A stretch of 26,143 nucleotides of DNA from Flavobacteriales bacterium UBA5939 (GCA_002430755.1 DJCX01000033.1:1-26143), one strand, 5' to 3'; positions 15,296 through 24,010 are shown, counted from the first letter of the stretch. The notes: a model not told the origin generated them from the sequence alone. Translations and numbers: made by a program.

Positions 15296-16482
15296 TTTCG
15301 ACCCAGGACATATCGAAAGTAATTGCCCAATCACAAGGGCATGTGAATGAGCAAGACACGAGTCTGATCGTTACTCATTTGCCAGCACTTAATGAACGAT
15401 TAGCCTTTCTAAGCGATTCGTTTTCAAAGAACACCTTACACGCCATTGCGGTAAAGACGAACCCGCATCCTCAGATGTTAAAGCATCTCGTGGATTTAGG
15501 CTACGGCTTGGAAGCAGCTTCTATAGAAGAGGTGAATATGGCCATTGCAGCGGGGTGCTCGCCAGATAAAATTGTCTTTGACTCGCCGGTTAAAACGCGC
15601 AGTGAAATCGACTGTGTCTCGGGAATGACCGGTATGTTGGTCAACGTGAATTCCCTGGGTGAATTGGACCGATTTCCTGCAAACCCAACCTGTGTCGTGG
15701 GTATTCGCGTTAATCCACAAGTACATACGGGTGCACCTGAAATGTTCGATGTAAGTCGCAATGAAAGTAAGTTTGGTGTACCAGTTTCGAACGCTGAAGC
15801 CATTCTAGAGGCCGCATTAGCGCATCCAGTGCAAGCCTTGCATATGCATAGCGGCTCACAAATGAAAGATCTTGAGGTTCAGCGTCAAGCGCTCATCTCC
15901 TTGAAGCAGTTGGCCGATCAGATCAATACCGCTTCCCCCGGACAAATACACACCTTAGACATCGGTGGCGGCTTGCCGTCAGAGTCGCTTTCCGAATCGA
16001 CTCGTATGGCAGAATATGGCGCCATTGTACAAGACATTTTCGCCGATTCACAGTACCACCTAGTCACTGAATTTGGACAGTGGGTGCATGCTGAGGCTGG
16101 ATTCGCACTTTCTCGTGTAGAGTATGTTCTGGATCAAAGTCGTGTTTTTATTCACCTCGGTGCCGATTTCTTTATGCGTGATGCCTACACCAAGGCGCGA
16201 CCATTCGCGTTGAATATTTGGGATGATGCTGGTATGCAAATCCAGGGCCCGGAGAGCAACTTTGATATTGCAGGTCCGTTGTGTTTTGCTGGCGATTATT
16301 TGGCCCATGGCGTAGCATTGCCAGCGGATACTTCAGAGGGAAATTGGCTGAGCATTAGAAGTACAGGTGCCAATACGTATGCTCTATGGTCCCGCCATTG
16401 CTCGAGAACAGTGCCGAAATGTATCGCATTTGATGGTGAGAAAACCACTATTTGGAGCGAACGTACGACAATCAATTATTAA
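15292..16482 (+). CDS. PLP-dependent fold type III decarboxylase-like enzyme
   Basis: A 396-residue protein with the alanine racemase/ornithine-diaminopimelate decarboxylase fold. Visible sites: AVKTNPH with K55 as Schiff-base lysine, SKFGVP (159-164), HMHSGSQ (184-190), DIGGGLP (223-229), EFGQ (260-263), GPLCFAGD with C331 (328-335) and Y363 in the final TGANTYALW block. The usual EPGR motif is EFGQ, losing the arginine that contacts the PLP phosphate in ornithine decarboxylase. The CFAGD segment is unlike the CES of diaminopimelate decarboxylase and closer, as I recall, to carboxynorspermidine decarboxylase, so a polyamine- or siderophore-type substrate is possible. It starts at TTG, overlapping the stop of the fold type I gene. 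It is unlikely to be lysA. Confidence 0.8.
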   Translation: MISTQDISKVIAQSQGHVNEQDTSLIVTHLPALNERLAFLSDSFSKNTLHAIAVKTNPHPQMLKHLVDLGYGLEAASIEEVNMAIAAGCSPDKIVFDSPVKTRSEIDCVSGMTGMLVNVNSLGELDRFPANPTCVVGIRVNPQVHTGAPEMFDVSRNESKFGVPVSNAEAILEAALAHPVQALHMHSGSQMKDLEVQRQALISLKQLADQINTASPGQIHTLDIGGGLPSESLSESTRMAEYGAIVQDIFADSQYHLVTEFGQWVHAEAGFALSRVEYVLDQSRVFIHLGADFFMRDAYTKARPFALNIWDDAGMQIQGPESNFDIAGPLCFAGDYLAHGVALPADTSEGNWLSIRSTGANTYALWSRHCSRTVPKCIAFDGEKTTIWSERTTINY

Positions 16483-16485
16483 TCT

Positions 16486-16493
16486 TATTTTTG
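16486..16493 (+). promoter_or_regulatory. -7 element of the T9SS cargo gene
   Basis: TATTTTTG is a full TAnnTTTG match just after the decarboxylase stop and 18 bases before the ATG at 16512. No -33 TTG was found at the standard spacing. Confidence 0.5.
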
Positions 16494-16511
16494 GAACACA
16501 AGTCGCAATAA

Positions 16512-17786
16512 ATGAAAAAGATATTTTCACTCTTAATGGTCGTTCTTTCCACTGCAGCATTTGCGCAGGTGATGACCGTTAGTGTTGATGACAATAGCTG
16601 GGAAGTGTGTCCTACGGATGTAGTGAATGTGAACGTTAGTCGTTCAACCCCTTCCAACAATGCTGTTGCCATGAACGGATCCTCTACCTATTTGGAAATC
16701 CCTTATTCAACCTATACCTCATTTGGTACCTCAAGCTTTTCTGTAGAATTTTGGGTAAGTCTAAACTCAGTTTCTCAGTTAACCTACCTAGCATACAACC
16801 GCAGTGCGACAAACCAAGGTTGGGCCATTTATGTAGACCAACAAGGTCATGTGGGATTCGGTGCAGTAGACGGCATCGGAGGTTTTGACAACATGACGGG
16901 TAACATCACTGATATCAATGATGCTTCATGGCACCATGTTGCTGTTACTTGGAACCGCGGTACTACAACCGCTACGCTCTATATTGATGGTGGATTCGAG
17001 ACTTCAAAGAACATGTCCCTAGGGGATGTAAGCTCAAATGCATCCACGTATTTAGGATACGGTTTAAGCCTGTTTACAGGTGCTCCAGTGTACGCGAATG
17101 GCGAATTTGATGAATACCGCGTATGGTCTGAGGAGCGTTCTTCAGGAGATATTCAGACGTACATGTCAACACATTTGAATCCGGCTTCATTCCCAACACT
17201 TGCACAGAACTTTGATTTTAATGAGTTGGTAAGCACCACGGGTTGGGTAGACTGTGTGGAAGGAGAGGTTGCACCTGCAGGAACTAGTGCACCATCTATC
17301 TCTTTAGCAGGTGGTCCTGCAATGACCTTCAACTTTGCATACACTTGGAATACCTTAGTTACCGGCCTCTCGCAAAGCGGTCCGAACTTTCAAGAGACCT
17401 TTGATGCTGACGACACTGTTTTAGTAAGCACAGGTTACTGCAAGTATGAGGCCTTTGATACCGTTTACGTTACTGCATTGGATTGTGATACACTCACAGA
17501 TCCACGTGACGTTGCCGCAGTATTTGCCCCAACAGCTTTTACACCAAACGGTGACGAGAAAAACGACTATTACATTGTTAAGGCGAATGCCATCAGCTAC
17601 TTTGAAATGCAGGTGTACAATCGTCTTGGAAACATCTTATTCTACAGCAAAGACATCAATACTGGATGGGACGGTACCTTTGACAATAGTACATGCTATG
17701 AAGGTGTGTATGTTGCGAAAATCATATACCGTGACCTTGAGGGCATAGAGTACGTGAAGTACCAACAGTTCTCTCTGATGCGATAG
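16512..17786 (+). CDS. Secreted LamG-type protein with T9SS type B (CHU_C) sorting domain
   Basis: The 424-residue product has a Sec signal peptide with likely cleavage after AAFA (18/19). A LamG/concanavalin-like domain spans about 53-210, with AMNGSSTYLEIP at its start, SWHHVAVTW (139-147), ATLYIDG (154-160) and FDEYRVW (199-205). The C-terminal domain (about 338-424) begins APTAFTPNGDEKND and continues MQVYNRLG, WDGTFDN and GVYVAKIIY, the signature of the gliding-motility-associated/type B sorting domain. This routes the protein through the type IX secretion system to the cell surface or medium. LamG domains often bind glycans; no catalytic module is seen. It may be an adhesin. Confidence 0.92.
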   Translation: MKKIFSLLMVVLSTAAFAQVMTVSVDDNSWEVCPTDVVNVNVSRSTPSNNAVAMNGSSTYLEIPYSTYTSFGTSSFSVEFWVSLNSVSQLTYLAYNRSATNQGWAIYVDQQGHVGFGAVDGIGGFDNMTGNITDINDASWHHVAVTWNRGTTTATLYIDGGFETSKNMSLGDVSSNASTYLGYGLSLFTGAPVYANGEFDEYRVWSEERSSGDIQTYMSTHLNPASFPTLAQNFDFNELVSTTGWVDCVEGEVAPAGTSAPSISLAGGPAMTFNFAYTWNTLVTGLSQSGPNFQETFDADDTVLVSTGYCKYEAFDTVYVTALDCDTLTDPRDVAAVFAPTAFTPNGDEKNDYYIVKANAISYFEMQVYNRLGNILFYSKDINTGWDGTFDNSTCYEGVYVAKIIYRDLEGIEYVKYQQFSLMR

Positions 17787-17805
17787 AAAAATTTGAAAGC
17801 ATAAT

Positions 17806-17836
17806 AAAACCCGCAGGTCAACCTGCGGGTTTTTTT
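17806..17836. terminator. Bidirectional terminator between the T9SS cargo gene and the nadC operon
   Basis: AAAACCCGCAGG (17806-17817) pairs with CCTGCGGGTTTT (17822-17833) around a 4-base loop, with further T on the plus strand and TTTTATTA on the minus strand. It suits both convergent units. Confidence 0.93.
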
Positions 17837-17852
17837 ATTCCGTAAGTGGCAC

Positions 17853-18284
17853 TTACGCTCGGGTCCAAACGGTACTTCGTCCGAGCCAAGTGATGCCAAG
17901 AACATACCCTTTAAAGTATAGGGTGCCGTCTTCTTGTAGCAAACAATAGCATTCGTAGGTTTTACCGTTGTTTGGATCATAAATGGTGCCTTCTTGCCAC
18001 TCCCTCTCAGACGAGTTCCATCTTAGCTCTTTAAGAATGACAAGATTCATTAGCTGCCTTTTGGCCAAGGCAGGGTCTTCATTGAATTCATCCACACGAG
18101 GCATAGAGCCGTCCGAGTTCGCTGGGTCTTCCAACCAGATGATACGACCGTAGTACAGACCTTTTTCTTCGTAGACCTCAATCTTAGACGATTTGATATC
18201 GTTGTACCATGTACCTAAGATATCATTCTGAGCAAAGGACTGAAGCCCTACGAATAGGCTCAATACTACAAGCCAATTTCTCAT
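17853..18284 (-). CDS. DUF2147-like exported protein
   Basis: A 143-residue protein with an N-terminal signal peptide (MRNWLVVLSLFVGLQSFAQ). The mature start DILGTWYNDIKSSKIEVYEE followed by LYYGRIIWL matches DUF2147, small exported proteins of unknown function. The end GYVLGITWLGRSTVWTR is also family-like. The frame extends 12 codons upstream to 18320, but that would overlap the yihY stop and hide the signal peptide; ATG 18284 is one base after that stop and is preferred. It is the last gene of the nadC-yihY unit. Confidence 0.8.
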   Translation of the reverse strand: MRNWLVVLSLFVGLQSFAQNDILGTWYNDIKSSKIEVYEEKGLYYGRIIWLEDPANSDGSMPRVDEFNEDPALAKRQLMNLVILKELRWNSSEREWQEGTIYDPNNGKTYECYCLLQEDGTLYFKGYVLGITWLGRSTVWTRA

Positions 18285-18285
18285 G

Positions 18286-19203
18286 TCAGGAGTTTTTGAG
18301 TTCTCTGTCGTTCTTTGCACCGCTCACGCTAGCGTTTAGTTCAAAGCCGATGATAAGACCAAAGGCATTCACATAAATCCAGAGGAGCATGATAAGTAGC
18401 GTACCTATAGAACCGTAAAATTTGTTGTAGGTCGAGAAGTTTTCGACGTAATACCCAAATCCATTCGAAGAAAGAATGATTAAAACGGTCGCAAGGATAG
18501 ATCCTGGGCTGATGAATCTCCAATCGGTCCCTCGAACAGGTCCATAATTGTAAACCAATGAAATACCTACTAAGATGGTCGCGAGCAAGACCAATAGACG
18601 CACCCAATAAATAATGGTCGCACTGTAGGCCAAAATATATCCTTGATCGGCAAGCCACCCTGTGAATCCTTGGGAAAAGATGAGAGCCACTAGCGCCACC
18701 ATTATCAACAACGTCAAAGCAATGGTCAACAAGAAAGCACTCAAGTATTGCCACCAGAAATTTTTGACATCACTGATGTTATAACTAATCCCAAGATTAG
18801 AAACTAAGGAAAGTGTACCGTTGGTTGCAAAAAGCATAGCGGCAATGAAGGTCACTGATAAAAGCCCTCCTCGCTTGATAGTTAAAATATCTTCGATGGC
18901 ATCAAAGGCCATGTCGTGCGTGGATGGCGGAAGTACATCACCAAGAACCGCAAATAATTCCATTTGGAACGTGTCGATAGGCAGATAGGCAATCAAGGTG
19001 AAAATAAAGATGATGCCTGGGAACAGAGCAAGGAAAAAGCTGAAGCTTACAGAGCCAGCACGCGTTGAAATAGCGCCTTCATAGATTCCTTGAAAAAAGA
19101 AATACAGGACATCCCACACCGACAATCCGTCGAAGAATGGCGGCTTAATGCGACTTAACGTATTGCGTGTAGCGTTATAAATACTCGTGATCGGGTTACT
19201 CAT
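18286..19203 (-). CDS. YihY/virulence factor BrkB family membrane protein
   Basis: A 305-residue inner membrane protein with about six membrane spans after a cytosolic N-terminus of some 45 residues. The family landmarks are TRAGSVSFSFFLALFPG in the first span and NKFYGSIGTLLIMLLWIY followed by GFELNA near the end. The biochemical role is unsettled; the old name ribonuclease BN is a misassignment. The start codon overlaps the nadC stop (ATGA), so the genes are translationally coupled. The gene order nadC-yihY recurs in Flavobacteriia to my recollection. Confidence 0.92.
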   Translation of the reverse strand: MSNPITSIYNATRNTLSRIKPPFFDGLSVWDVLYFFFQGIYEGAISTRAGSVSFSFFLALFPGIIFIFTLIAYLPIDTFQMELFAVLGDVLPPSTHDMAFDAIEDILTIKRGGLLSVTFIAAMLFATNGTLSLVSNLGISYNISDVKNFWWQYLSAFLLTIALTLLIMVALVALIFSQGFTGWLADQGYILAYSATIIYWVRLLVLLATILVGISLVYNYGPVRGTDWRFISPGSILATVLIILSSNGFGYYVENFSTYNKFYGSIGTLLIMLLWIYVNAFGLIIGFELNASVSGAKNDRELKNS

Positions 19204-20069
19204 GATTCCTCAATGGCCTTTAAAGACATATCTAAACTAGCAATTTGGTGGGTAAGTGCGCCAATACTTATAAAATCTACTCCACATTCTGCATAAGCAA
19301 CCAGGGATTCTTTTGTAATTCCACCGCTACTTTCCGTTTCGGCTTGGTCTCCAATCAGGGCAACTGCCTCCACAGTTTGTGTTGGAGTGAAGTTGTCGAG
19401 CATGATGCGGTCTGCGCCAGCTTCTAAGGCTTGGCGTACCTCGTTCAGATCTCTGGTTTCAACCTCTATCTTTAGGTCCTTACCCTCAGACTTAAGGTAA
19501 GCACGAACGCGTTCCACTGCGGGTAAAATACCTCCGGCAAAATCAATATGATTGTCTTTGAGCATGATCATGTCGTACAATCCCATGCGGTGATTGCCTC
19601 CACCGCCCAATTGTACCGCCCACTTTTCTAGTATTCGTAAACCAGGTGTGGTTTTACGCGTATCCAACACTGTACACTTCGTATGCGATATCATAGCGGC
19701 GTATCTTGAAGCACTCGTTGCAATCCCAGATAGGCGCTGCATGTAATTCAATACTAGTCGCTCTGATTGCAATAATTTTACAGCATTTCCGTCTACCTCT
19801 AAGACAATATCCCCAGGTGAAATGGCACTTCCGTCCTCGATGAAGACCGTAACTACTGCTGAAGGATCAATATATGTGAATAGATACTTTGCAAGAGCGA
19901 CACCTGCAATTATTCCAGGCTCCTTAATGAGCAAACGAGCCCTTCCTCGCTTTTGAACATTTAGACAGCTCAGCGAACTATGGTCACCGTCACCAATATC
20001 CTCGGCAATTGCAAGGTCAAAAGATGGTTGAAGCGCCTTAAAATCTGGAGTCCAATTTCTTGAAGTCAT
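19200..20069 (-). CDS. nadC: Nicotinate-nucleotide pyrophosphorylase (carboxylating)
   Basis: NadC (quinolinate phosphoribosyltransferase) converts quinolinate and PRPP to nicotinate mononucleotide, CO2 and diphosphate in de novo NAD synthesis. The 289-residue protein has AEDIGDGD (22-29), DTRKTTPG (136-143), GGGGNHRMGLYDMIMLKDNH (155-174), the E202/E204 pair, MLDN (223-226) and SSGGI (247-251). All expected active-site residues appear present; the late GALTH motif is followed by Q rather than the common S. Length is normal. It is divergent from rlmH with a 55-base gap and heads the nadC-yihY-DUF2147 unit. nadA and nadB are not in the window. Confidence 0.96.
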   Translation of the reverse strand: MTSRNWTPDFKALQPSFDLAIAEDIGDGDHSSLSCLNVQKRGRARLLIKEPGIIAGVALAKYLFTYIDPSAVVTVFIEDGSAISPGDIVLEVDGNAVKLLQSERLVLNYMQRLSGIATSASRYAAMISHTKCTVLDTRKTTPGLRILEKWAVQLGGGGNHRMGLYDMIMLKDNHIDFAGGILPAVERVRAYLKSEGKDLKIEVETRDLNEVRQALEAGADRIMLDNFTPTQTVEAVALIGDQAETESSGGITKESLVAYAECGVDFISIGALTHQIASLDMSLKAIEES

Positions 20070-20084
20070 AAATTACTCAACTCT

Positions 20085-20116
20085 TTGGTAGGTCTGCCGG
20101 CAAGTTACCATCTTTG
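20085..20116 (+). promoter_or_regulatory. Possible rlmH promoter
   Basis: TTG (20085-20087), a 21-base spacer and CATCTTTG (20109-20116) approximate the Bacteroidota promoter with one change in the first -7 base. The ATG follows only eight bases later, so the transcript would be nearly leaderless. Confidence 0.3.
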
Positions 20117-20124
20117 CCCTAGCT

Positions 20125-20598
20125 ATGAAGATTGTATTTCTCGTTATTGGTAAAACTTCTGAACGCTGGATAGAGGACGGAATGAACGTGTTCTTGAAGC
20201 GACTAAAGCATTATCAGAAAACTGAATTCCATGCTTTGCCGGATGTCAAAGGCGGAGGAAAGATGACTGCCGAAGCCCTCAAAGAGGCCGAAGCAGCGGT
20301 GTATGAGAAATATATAGAGTCTACTGATACCGTAGTCCTCCTCGACGAAAATGGCAAAGAGTATCACAGCCGTGGATTTGCTAATCAGATTCAAAAGTGG
20401 CGCAATGCGGGACCAAAAAGATTGGTTTTTATTGTTGGGGGTGCTTTTGGTTTTGCTCCTTCGATGTACGCAAGGGCAAATGCGCAAGTGTCAATGAGTA
20501 AAATGACTACCTCGCACCAATTGATTCGTATAATTTTCCTCGAGCAACTTTACCGTGCAATGACGATATTGCGAGGAGAACCGTACCACAACGATTAA
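20125..20598 (+). CDS. rlmH: 23S rRNA (pseudouridine-1915-N3)-methyltransferase
   Basis: RlmH is a SPOUT-class methyltransferase that modifies pseudouridine 1915 in helix 69 of 23S rRNA on the assembled ribosome. The 157-residue length is standard. Motifs: LLDENGK (72-78), FIVGGAFGF (102-110), part of the SAM-binding knot, SHQLIR (130-135), EQLYRA (140-145) and the PYH ending (153-155). It is followed by holA after seven bases, so they form one unit. It is divergent from nadC. Confidence 0.97.
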   Translation: MKIVFLVIGKTSERWIEDGMNVFLKRLKHYQKTEFHALPDVKGGGKMTAEALKEAEAAVYEKYIESTDTVVLLDENGKEYHSRGFANQIQKWRNAGPKRLVFIVGGAFGFAPSMYARANAQVSMSKMTTSHQLIRIIFLEQLYRAMTILRGEPYHND

Positions 20599-20605
20599 TC
20601 TGATT

Positions 20606-21619
20606 ATGGCAGCGAATTCCTTTGACGGCATCTTACGAGATTTAAAGGCGGGCAAATTTGCACCGGTCTACTTCTTTGCAGGAGAGGAACCTTTCTATGC
20701 CCAACAATTGTTGGACTACATCGAACATAACGCGTTGGATGAGGCAGAGCGCAGTTTTAATCAGACCGTACTTTACGGCAAGGATACCAACATGCTCCAA
20801 ATTCTGGAGGAGGCTAAGCGCTTTCCTATGATGAGCGATAAAATGGTGGTCTTGGTGAAAGAGGCGCAGCACCTTAAGGCTGCGGACTGGGAATTACTCT
20901 CCGGTTATCTAGAGCAACCGCAGCCTTCTACCATCTTGGCTTTCGGCCACATGCATAAAAAGTTGGATAAGCGATCCAAGTCGGGCAAGGCAATTAAGGC
21001 GAAGACAGTTTTCTTGGAAAGTGATCCGCTGCGCGATTACCAGGTCATTCCTTGGTTAGAAGGACAGCTAGGATCCAAAGGATTCCAGGCAAACACTGCA
21101 GTTGTTGCGGCAATGGCCGAGCAAGTAGGGACCGATCTGAGTCGCTTGTTCAAAGAAGTGGACAAGCTCGATGTAGCGATGGGGGAAAACCGCTCGCTGA
21201 CTCCCGAGGATATTGAACGCCACATCGGTATTTCCAAAGATTACAACAACTTCGAGTTGGTTGCTGCGATTGCCTACAGGGACCTGGCAAAGGCATTTAA
21301 AATCGTCCACTATTTCTCCAAGAACCCTAAAGAGCATCCTGTTCAGATGATTACGGGAATACTCTTCAACTTTGTTAATAACCTCATTCAGTACCACAGT
21401 ATGAAGGGCAAGGCCGAAAAGCAGATTGCCTCGGCGCTCAAAGTGCATCCGTATTTTTTAAAACAGTTTTCGGCCGCAGCTAGGCATTACAACAACGACC
21501 AAGCGCACGTGATGCTCGCTGAATTGCTTGAGTTTGATAGAAAGTGCAAAGGGGTAATCCCTTCGAGTTCGAATGAATACGAACACCTACGGGAATGGCT
21601 CATTAAGTGTGCACTTTAG
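20606..21619 (+). CDS. holA: DNA polymerase III subunit delta
   Basis: The delta subunit opens the sliding clamp within the clamp-loader complex. The 337-residue protein shows PVYFFAGEEPFYAQQLLDYI near the N-terminus, the diverged AAA+ start of the family, then RRFPMM-like KRFPMMSDKMVVLVKEAQ, and later EQVGTDLSRLFKEVDKL with the family's common late helices. A C-terminal helical collar domain (about 215-337) follows. It begins seven bases after rlmH. Function follows from family; the overall pattern is clear. Confidence 0.93.
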   Translation: MAANSFDGILRDLKAGKFAPVYFFAGEEPFYAQQLLDYIEHNALDEAERSFNQTVLYGKDTNMLQILEEAKRFPMMSDKMVVLVKEAQHLKAADWELLSGYLEQPQPSTILAFGHMHKKLDKRSKSGKAIKAKTVFLESDPLRDYQVIPWLEGQLGSKGFQANTAVVAAMAEQVGTDLSRLFKEVDKLDVAMGENRSLTPEDIERHIGISKDYNNFELVAAIAYRDLAKAFKIVHYFSKNPKEHPVQMITGILFNFVNNLIQYHSMKGKAEKQIASALKVHPYFLKQFSAAARHYNNDQAHVMLAELLEFDRKCKGVIPSSSNEYEHLREWLIKCAL

Positions 21620-21623
21620 ACCG

Positions 21624-21631
21624 TACCTTTG
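21624..21631 (+). promoter_or_regulatory. -7 element of the TonB-dependent receptor gene
   Basis: TACCTTTG is a full TAnnTTTG match five bases after the holA stop and 19 bases before the ATG at 21651. No -33 TTG is seen at standard spacing. Confidence 0.5.
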
Positions 21632-21650
21632 GGGTGACCCATAAATACAG

Positions 21651-23966
21651 ATGAGAAAACTTTTCCTCTTCCTAATTCTAATCTTGTCCACCTCTGCGGC
21701 TTTTGCGCAGGGAAGAATCCTGCGTGGATTCGTTTACGAGAAAGACGGTGGTGCACCCATCCCATATGCGAACATCGTAGTGGAAGAGGACCGATTGGGC
21801 GCTACAACAGATTTTAACGGCTATTTCCAACTTTCAGATGTGCCCGTTGGCGCGAAGACTATTACAGTCACCTACCTAGGGTACAAAACCGAAAAGATTG
21901 ACGCGAGGGTTTTTAAAAACAAGCCGGCCTCAATCAAAGTCTACCTCGAGGAAAGTACAGAGATGCTGAAGACGGTGGATATAAATGTTGCACGTTTGCA
22001 GCGTAAAACCAAGGTCAATACAGCGGTGGTAAGTCTAAATCCTAAAAACATCGAAACCTTCTCCGCAGGTGGTGATCCAGATCTGATGAAGGCCTTAGCA
22101 GTACTTCCAGGTGTTGTGACCACTGGTGATCAAGGTGGCCAATTGTACATCAGAGGTGGCGCACCGATACAGAATTTGGTGTTGCTCGATGGAATGATCA
22201 TTTACAATCCGTTTCATAGCATAGGTTTTTTCTCGGTTTTTGATACGGACGTATTGCAGGACGCAAAGGTGTATACAGCAGGATTTGGCGCTCAATACGG
22301 GTCACGAAATTCTTCGGTCATGGACATTACGACGAGAGATGGGAACCGTTCTGAGCTAAAGGCAAAGGGATATGCATCTACTTACATGAGTAAACTTCTT
22401 GTTGAAGCTCCAATTGGAAAAAGAGATGAAAATGGTCTCGCAAACAATAGCCTTTTTCTCAGTGGAAAGACCTCTTACTTGCGTCAAGCAGCCCCTATTT
22501 TTTACCCTTATGTACAAACTAGATTTGGAGGGTTGCCATTCACCTTCAATGATATTTACGGAAAGTTCACTACTCAGAATTCTTCGGGATCTAAGTTGAG
22601 TGCGAAGGCCTTTAATTTCAGCGATGCAGTGATGCTTGACAGCGCTCAGGGTATCCAATGGAACAGTACGGGATATGGAGTGAATTTCCTTGTAGTTCCT
22701 CCTGCATCTGCGACCTTGATCGAAGGTGATTTTGCCCAAAGTTCATATTTCATCCAAAGCACGGAGAATCCTGATCAGCCGAGAAGCTCGAGTATAAACG
22801 GATTTAACGGCGGGCTAAATTTCACGTACTTCTTAGGGAAAGCCGACGAGATCAAATACGGTATTGATTTGATTGGCTACAATACACGCTTCGATTACAC
22901 CAACGCTTTAGGCCTTAAGTTGAATCAAGAGGAGAATACTACAGAGTTAGGAGGGTTTTTCAATTACAGGAAGGTAACCCCACTTTTGGTGTTGGAGCCA
23001 GGTTTACGCCTTCACTATTACGGTTCGCTTTCAGAGCTGAGTGTAGAACCTCGCTTAGGATTGAAATACAATATTACGGAGGACTTTAGATTTAAGGCGT
23101 CAGGTGGGCGCTACAGTCAGAACTTAGTTGCTGCGAATTCCGACCGTGATGTCGTGAATCTATTTTATGGCTTCCTAAGTGGTGCAACTGATTTGCCAAC
23201 CTCCTTCAGAGATAGACCGATTACTTCAAGGCTTCAAAAAGCCGTGCACGGGGTTGCCGGATTTGAATATGACCTAGGTAAACACTGGGACATCAATTTG
23301 GAATCGTACGTTAAGGACTTTTCACAGATCACGAATATCAATAGAAACAAGCTCTATGATGATATACCTGTGTACAGTGATCGCCCGGAGATTTTACGCA
23401 AGGATTTTATTGTAGAACGAGGTCTTGCATACGGTTACGATGCAGTAATGAAGTACGAGAAAGGACGCTATTACCTGTGGGCAGTATATGCCTGGAGTAT
23501 GGTGACTCGAGACGATGGGATTCAAGTATACAACCCGAACTTCGACCGCCGTCATAACATCAATCTTGTGGGTAATGCGAAGTTAGGTAAGGAAGAGAAG
23601 TGGTTTTTGTCCGTGCGTTGGAACTTAGGAACCGGTTTCCCATTTACACCTACTCAGGGATATTACCCTGGAATTGATTTCTTGGATCAATTCGGCAATC
23701 CTGATATCGATTTTGATTACATCACGGCCAATGGCGACCCAAGCGTTCTCTATGGAGACCTCAATAGCAAACGATTGCCAACGTATCACCGATTGGATGC
23801 CTCGCTTAAGTATTCGACCAAAACTGAGGCCGGCGCTTATGAGGTAACCTTTGGTGCTACGAACATCTACAACCGCGAGAATATATTTTATTACGATCGG
23901 ACGTCTGCCCAGCGTGTGAATCAATTGCCGATAATGCCGACGATTAGCGCAAGTTTTGCCTTTTAA
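21651..23966 (+). CDS. TonB-dependent receptor with carboxypeptidase-regulatory-like domain
   Basis: A 771-residue outer-membrane receptor. It has a signal peptide with likely cleavage after AAFA (19/20), a CarboxypepD_reg-like domain (about 22-110, with GAPIPYANIVVEE and TDFNGYFQLSDVPVG), and a plug domain (about 120-230) with ALAVLPGV, QLYIRGGAP and VLLDGMIIYNP. The remaining 540 residues look like a 22-strand barrel and end in SASFAF, whose terminal F is the usual outer-membrane assembly signal. The substrate is unknown; no susD-like partner is next to it, which argues against a classic SusC polysaccharide pair. It is shorter than SusC proteins, which usually exceed 900 residues. Confidence 0.93.
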   Translation: MRKLFLFLILILSTSAAFAQGRILRGFVYEKDGGAPIPYANIVVEEDRLGATTDFNGYFQLSDVPVGAKTITVTYLGYKTEKIDARVFKNKPASIKVYLEESTEMLKTVDINVARLQRKTKVNTAVVSLNPKNIETFSAGGDPDLMKALAVLPGVVTTGDQGGQLYIRGGAPIQNLVLLDGMIIYNPFHSIGFFSVFDTDVLQDAKVYTAGFGAQYGSRNSSVMDITTRDGNRSELKAKGYASTYMSKLLVEAPIGKRDENGLANNSLFLSGKTSYLRQAAPIFYPYVQTRFGGLPFTFNDIYGKFTTQNSSGSKLSAKAFNFSDAVMLDSAQGIQWNSTGYGVNFLVVPPASATLIEGDFAQSSYFIQSTENPDQPRSSSINGFNGGLNFTYFLGKADEIKYGIDLIGYNTRFDYTNALGLKLNQEENTTELGGFFNYRKVTPLLVLEPGLRLHYYGSLSELSVEPRLGLKYNITEDFRFKASGGRYSQNLVAANSDRDVVNLFYGFLSGATDLPTSFRDRPITSRLQKAVHGVAGFEYDLGKHWDINLESYVKDFSQITNINRNKLYDDIPVYSDRPEILRKDFIVERGLAYGYDAVMKYEKGRYYLWAVYAWSMVTRDDGIQVYNPNFDRRHNINLVGNAKLGKEEKWFLSVRWNLGTGFPFTPTQGYYPGIDFLDQFGNPDIDFDYITANGDPSVLYGDLNSKRLPTYHRLDASLKYSTKTEAGAYEVTFGATNIYNRENIFYYDRTSAQRVNQLPIMPTISASFAF

Positions 23967-23983
23967 TTGGCGCAGAAAAGAGG

Positions 23984-23991
23984 TACTTTTG
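23984..23991 (+). promoter_or_regulatory. -7 element of pyrG
   Basis: TACTTTTG matches TAnnTTTG and is 19 bases before the ATG at 24011. Candidate TTG triplets upstream give spacers of 14 (23967-23969) or 25 bases (23956-23958), neither ideal. It supports ATG 24011 over the in-frame TTG at 23999. Confidence 0.5.
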
Positions 23992-24010
23992 CCCTGTTTT
24001 GATTCAAATT

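Noticed and set aside
18285..18320. 12-codon extension of the DUF2147-like gene
   Set aside because: It overlaps the end of yihY and would place charged residues before an otherwise good signal peptide.
20095..20102. Palindrome TGCCGGCA between nadC and rlmH
   Set aside because: An isolated 8-base palindrome is expected by chance at this frequency and no second copy was seen nearby.
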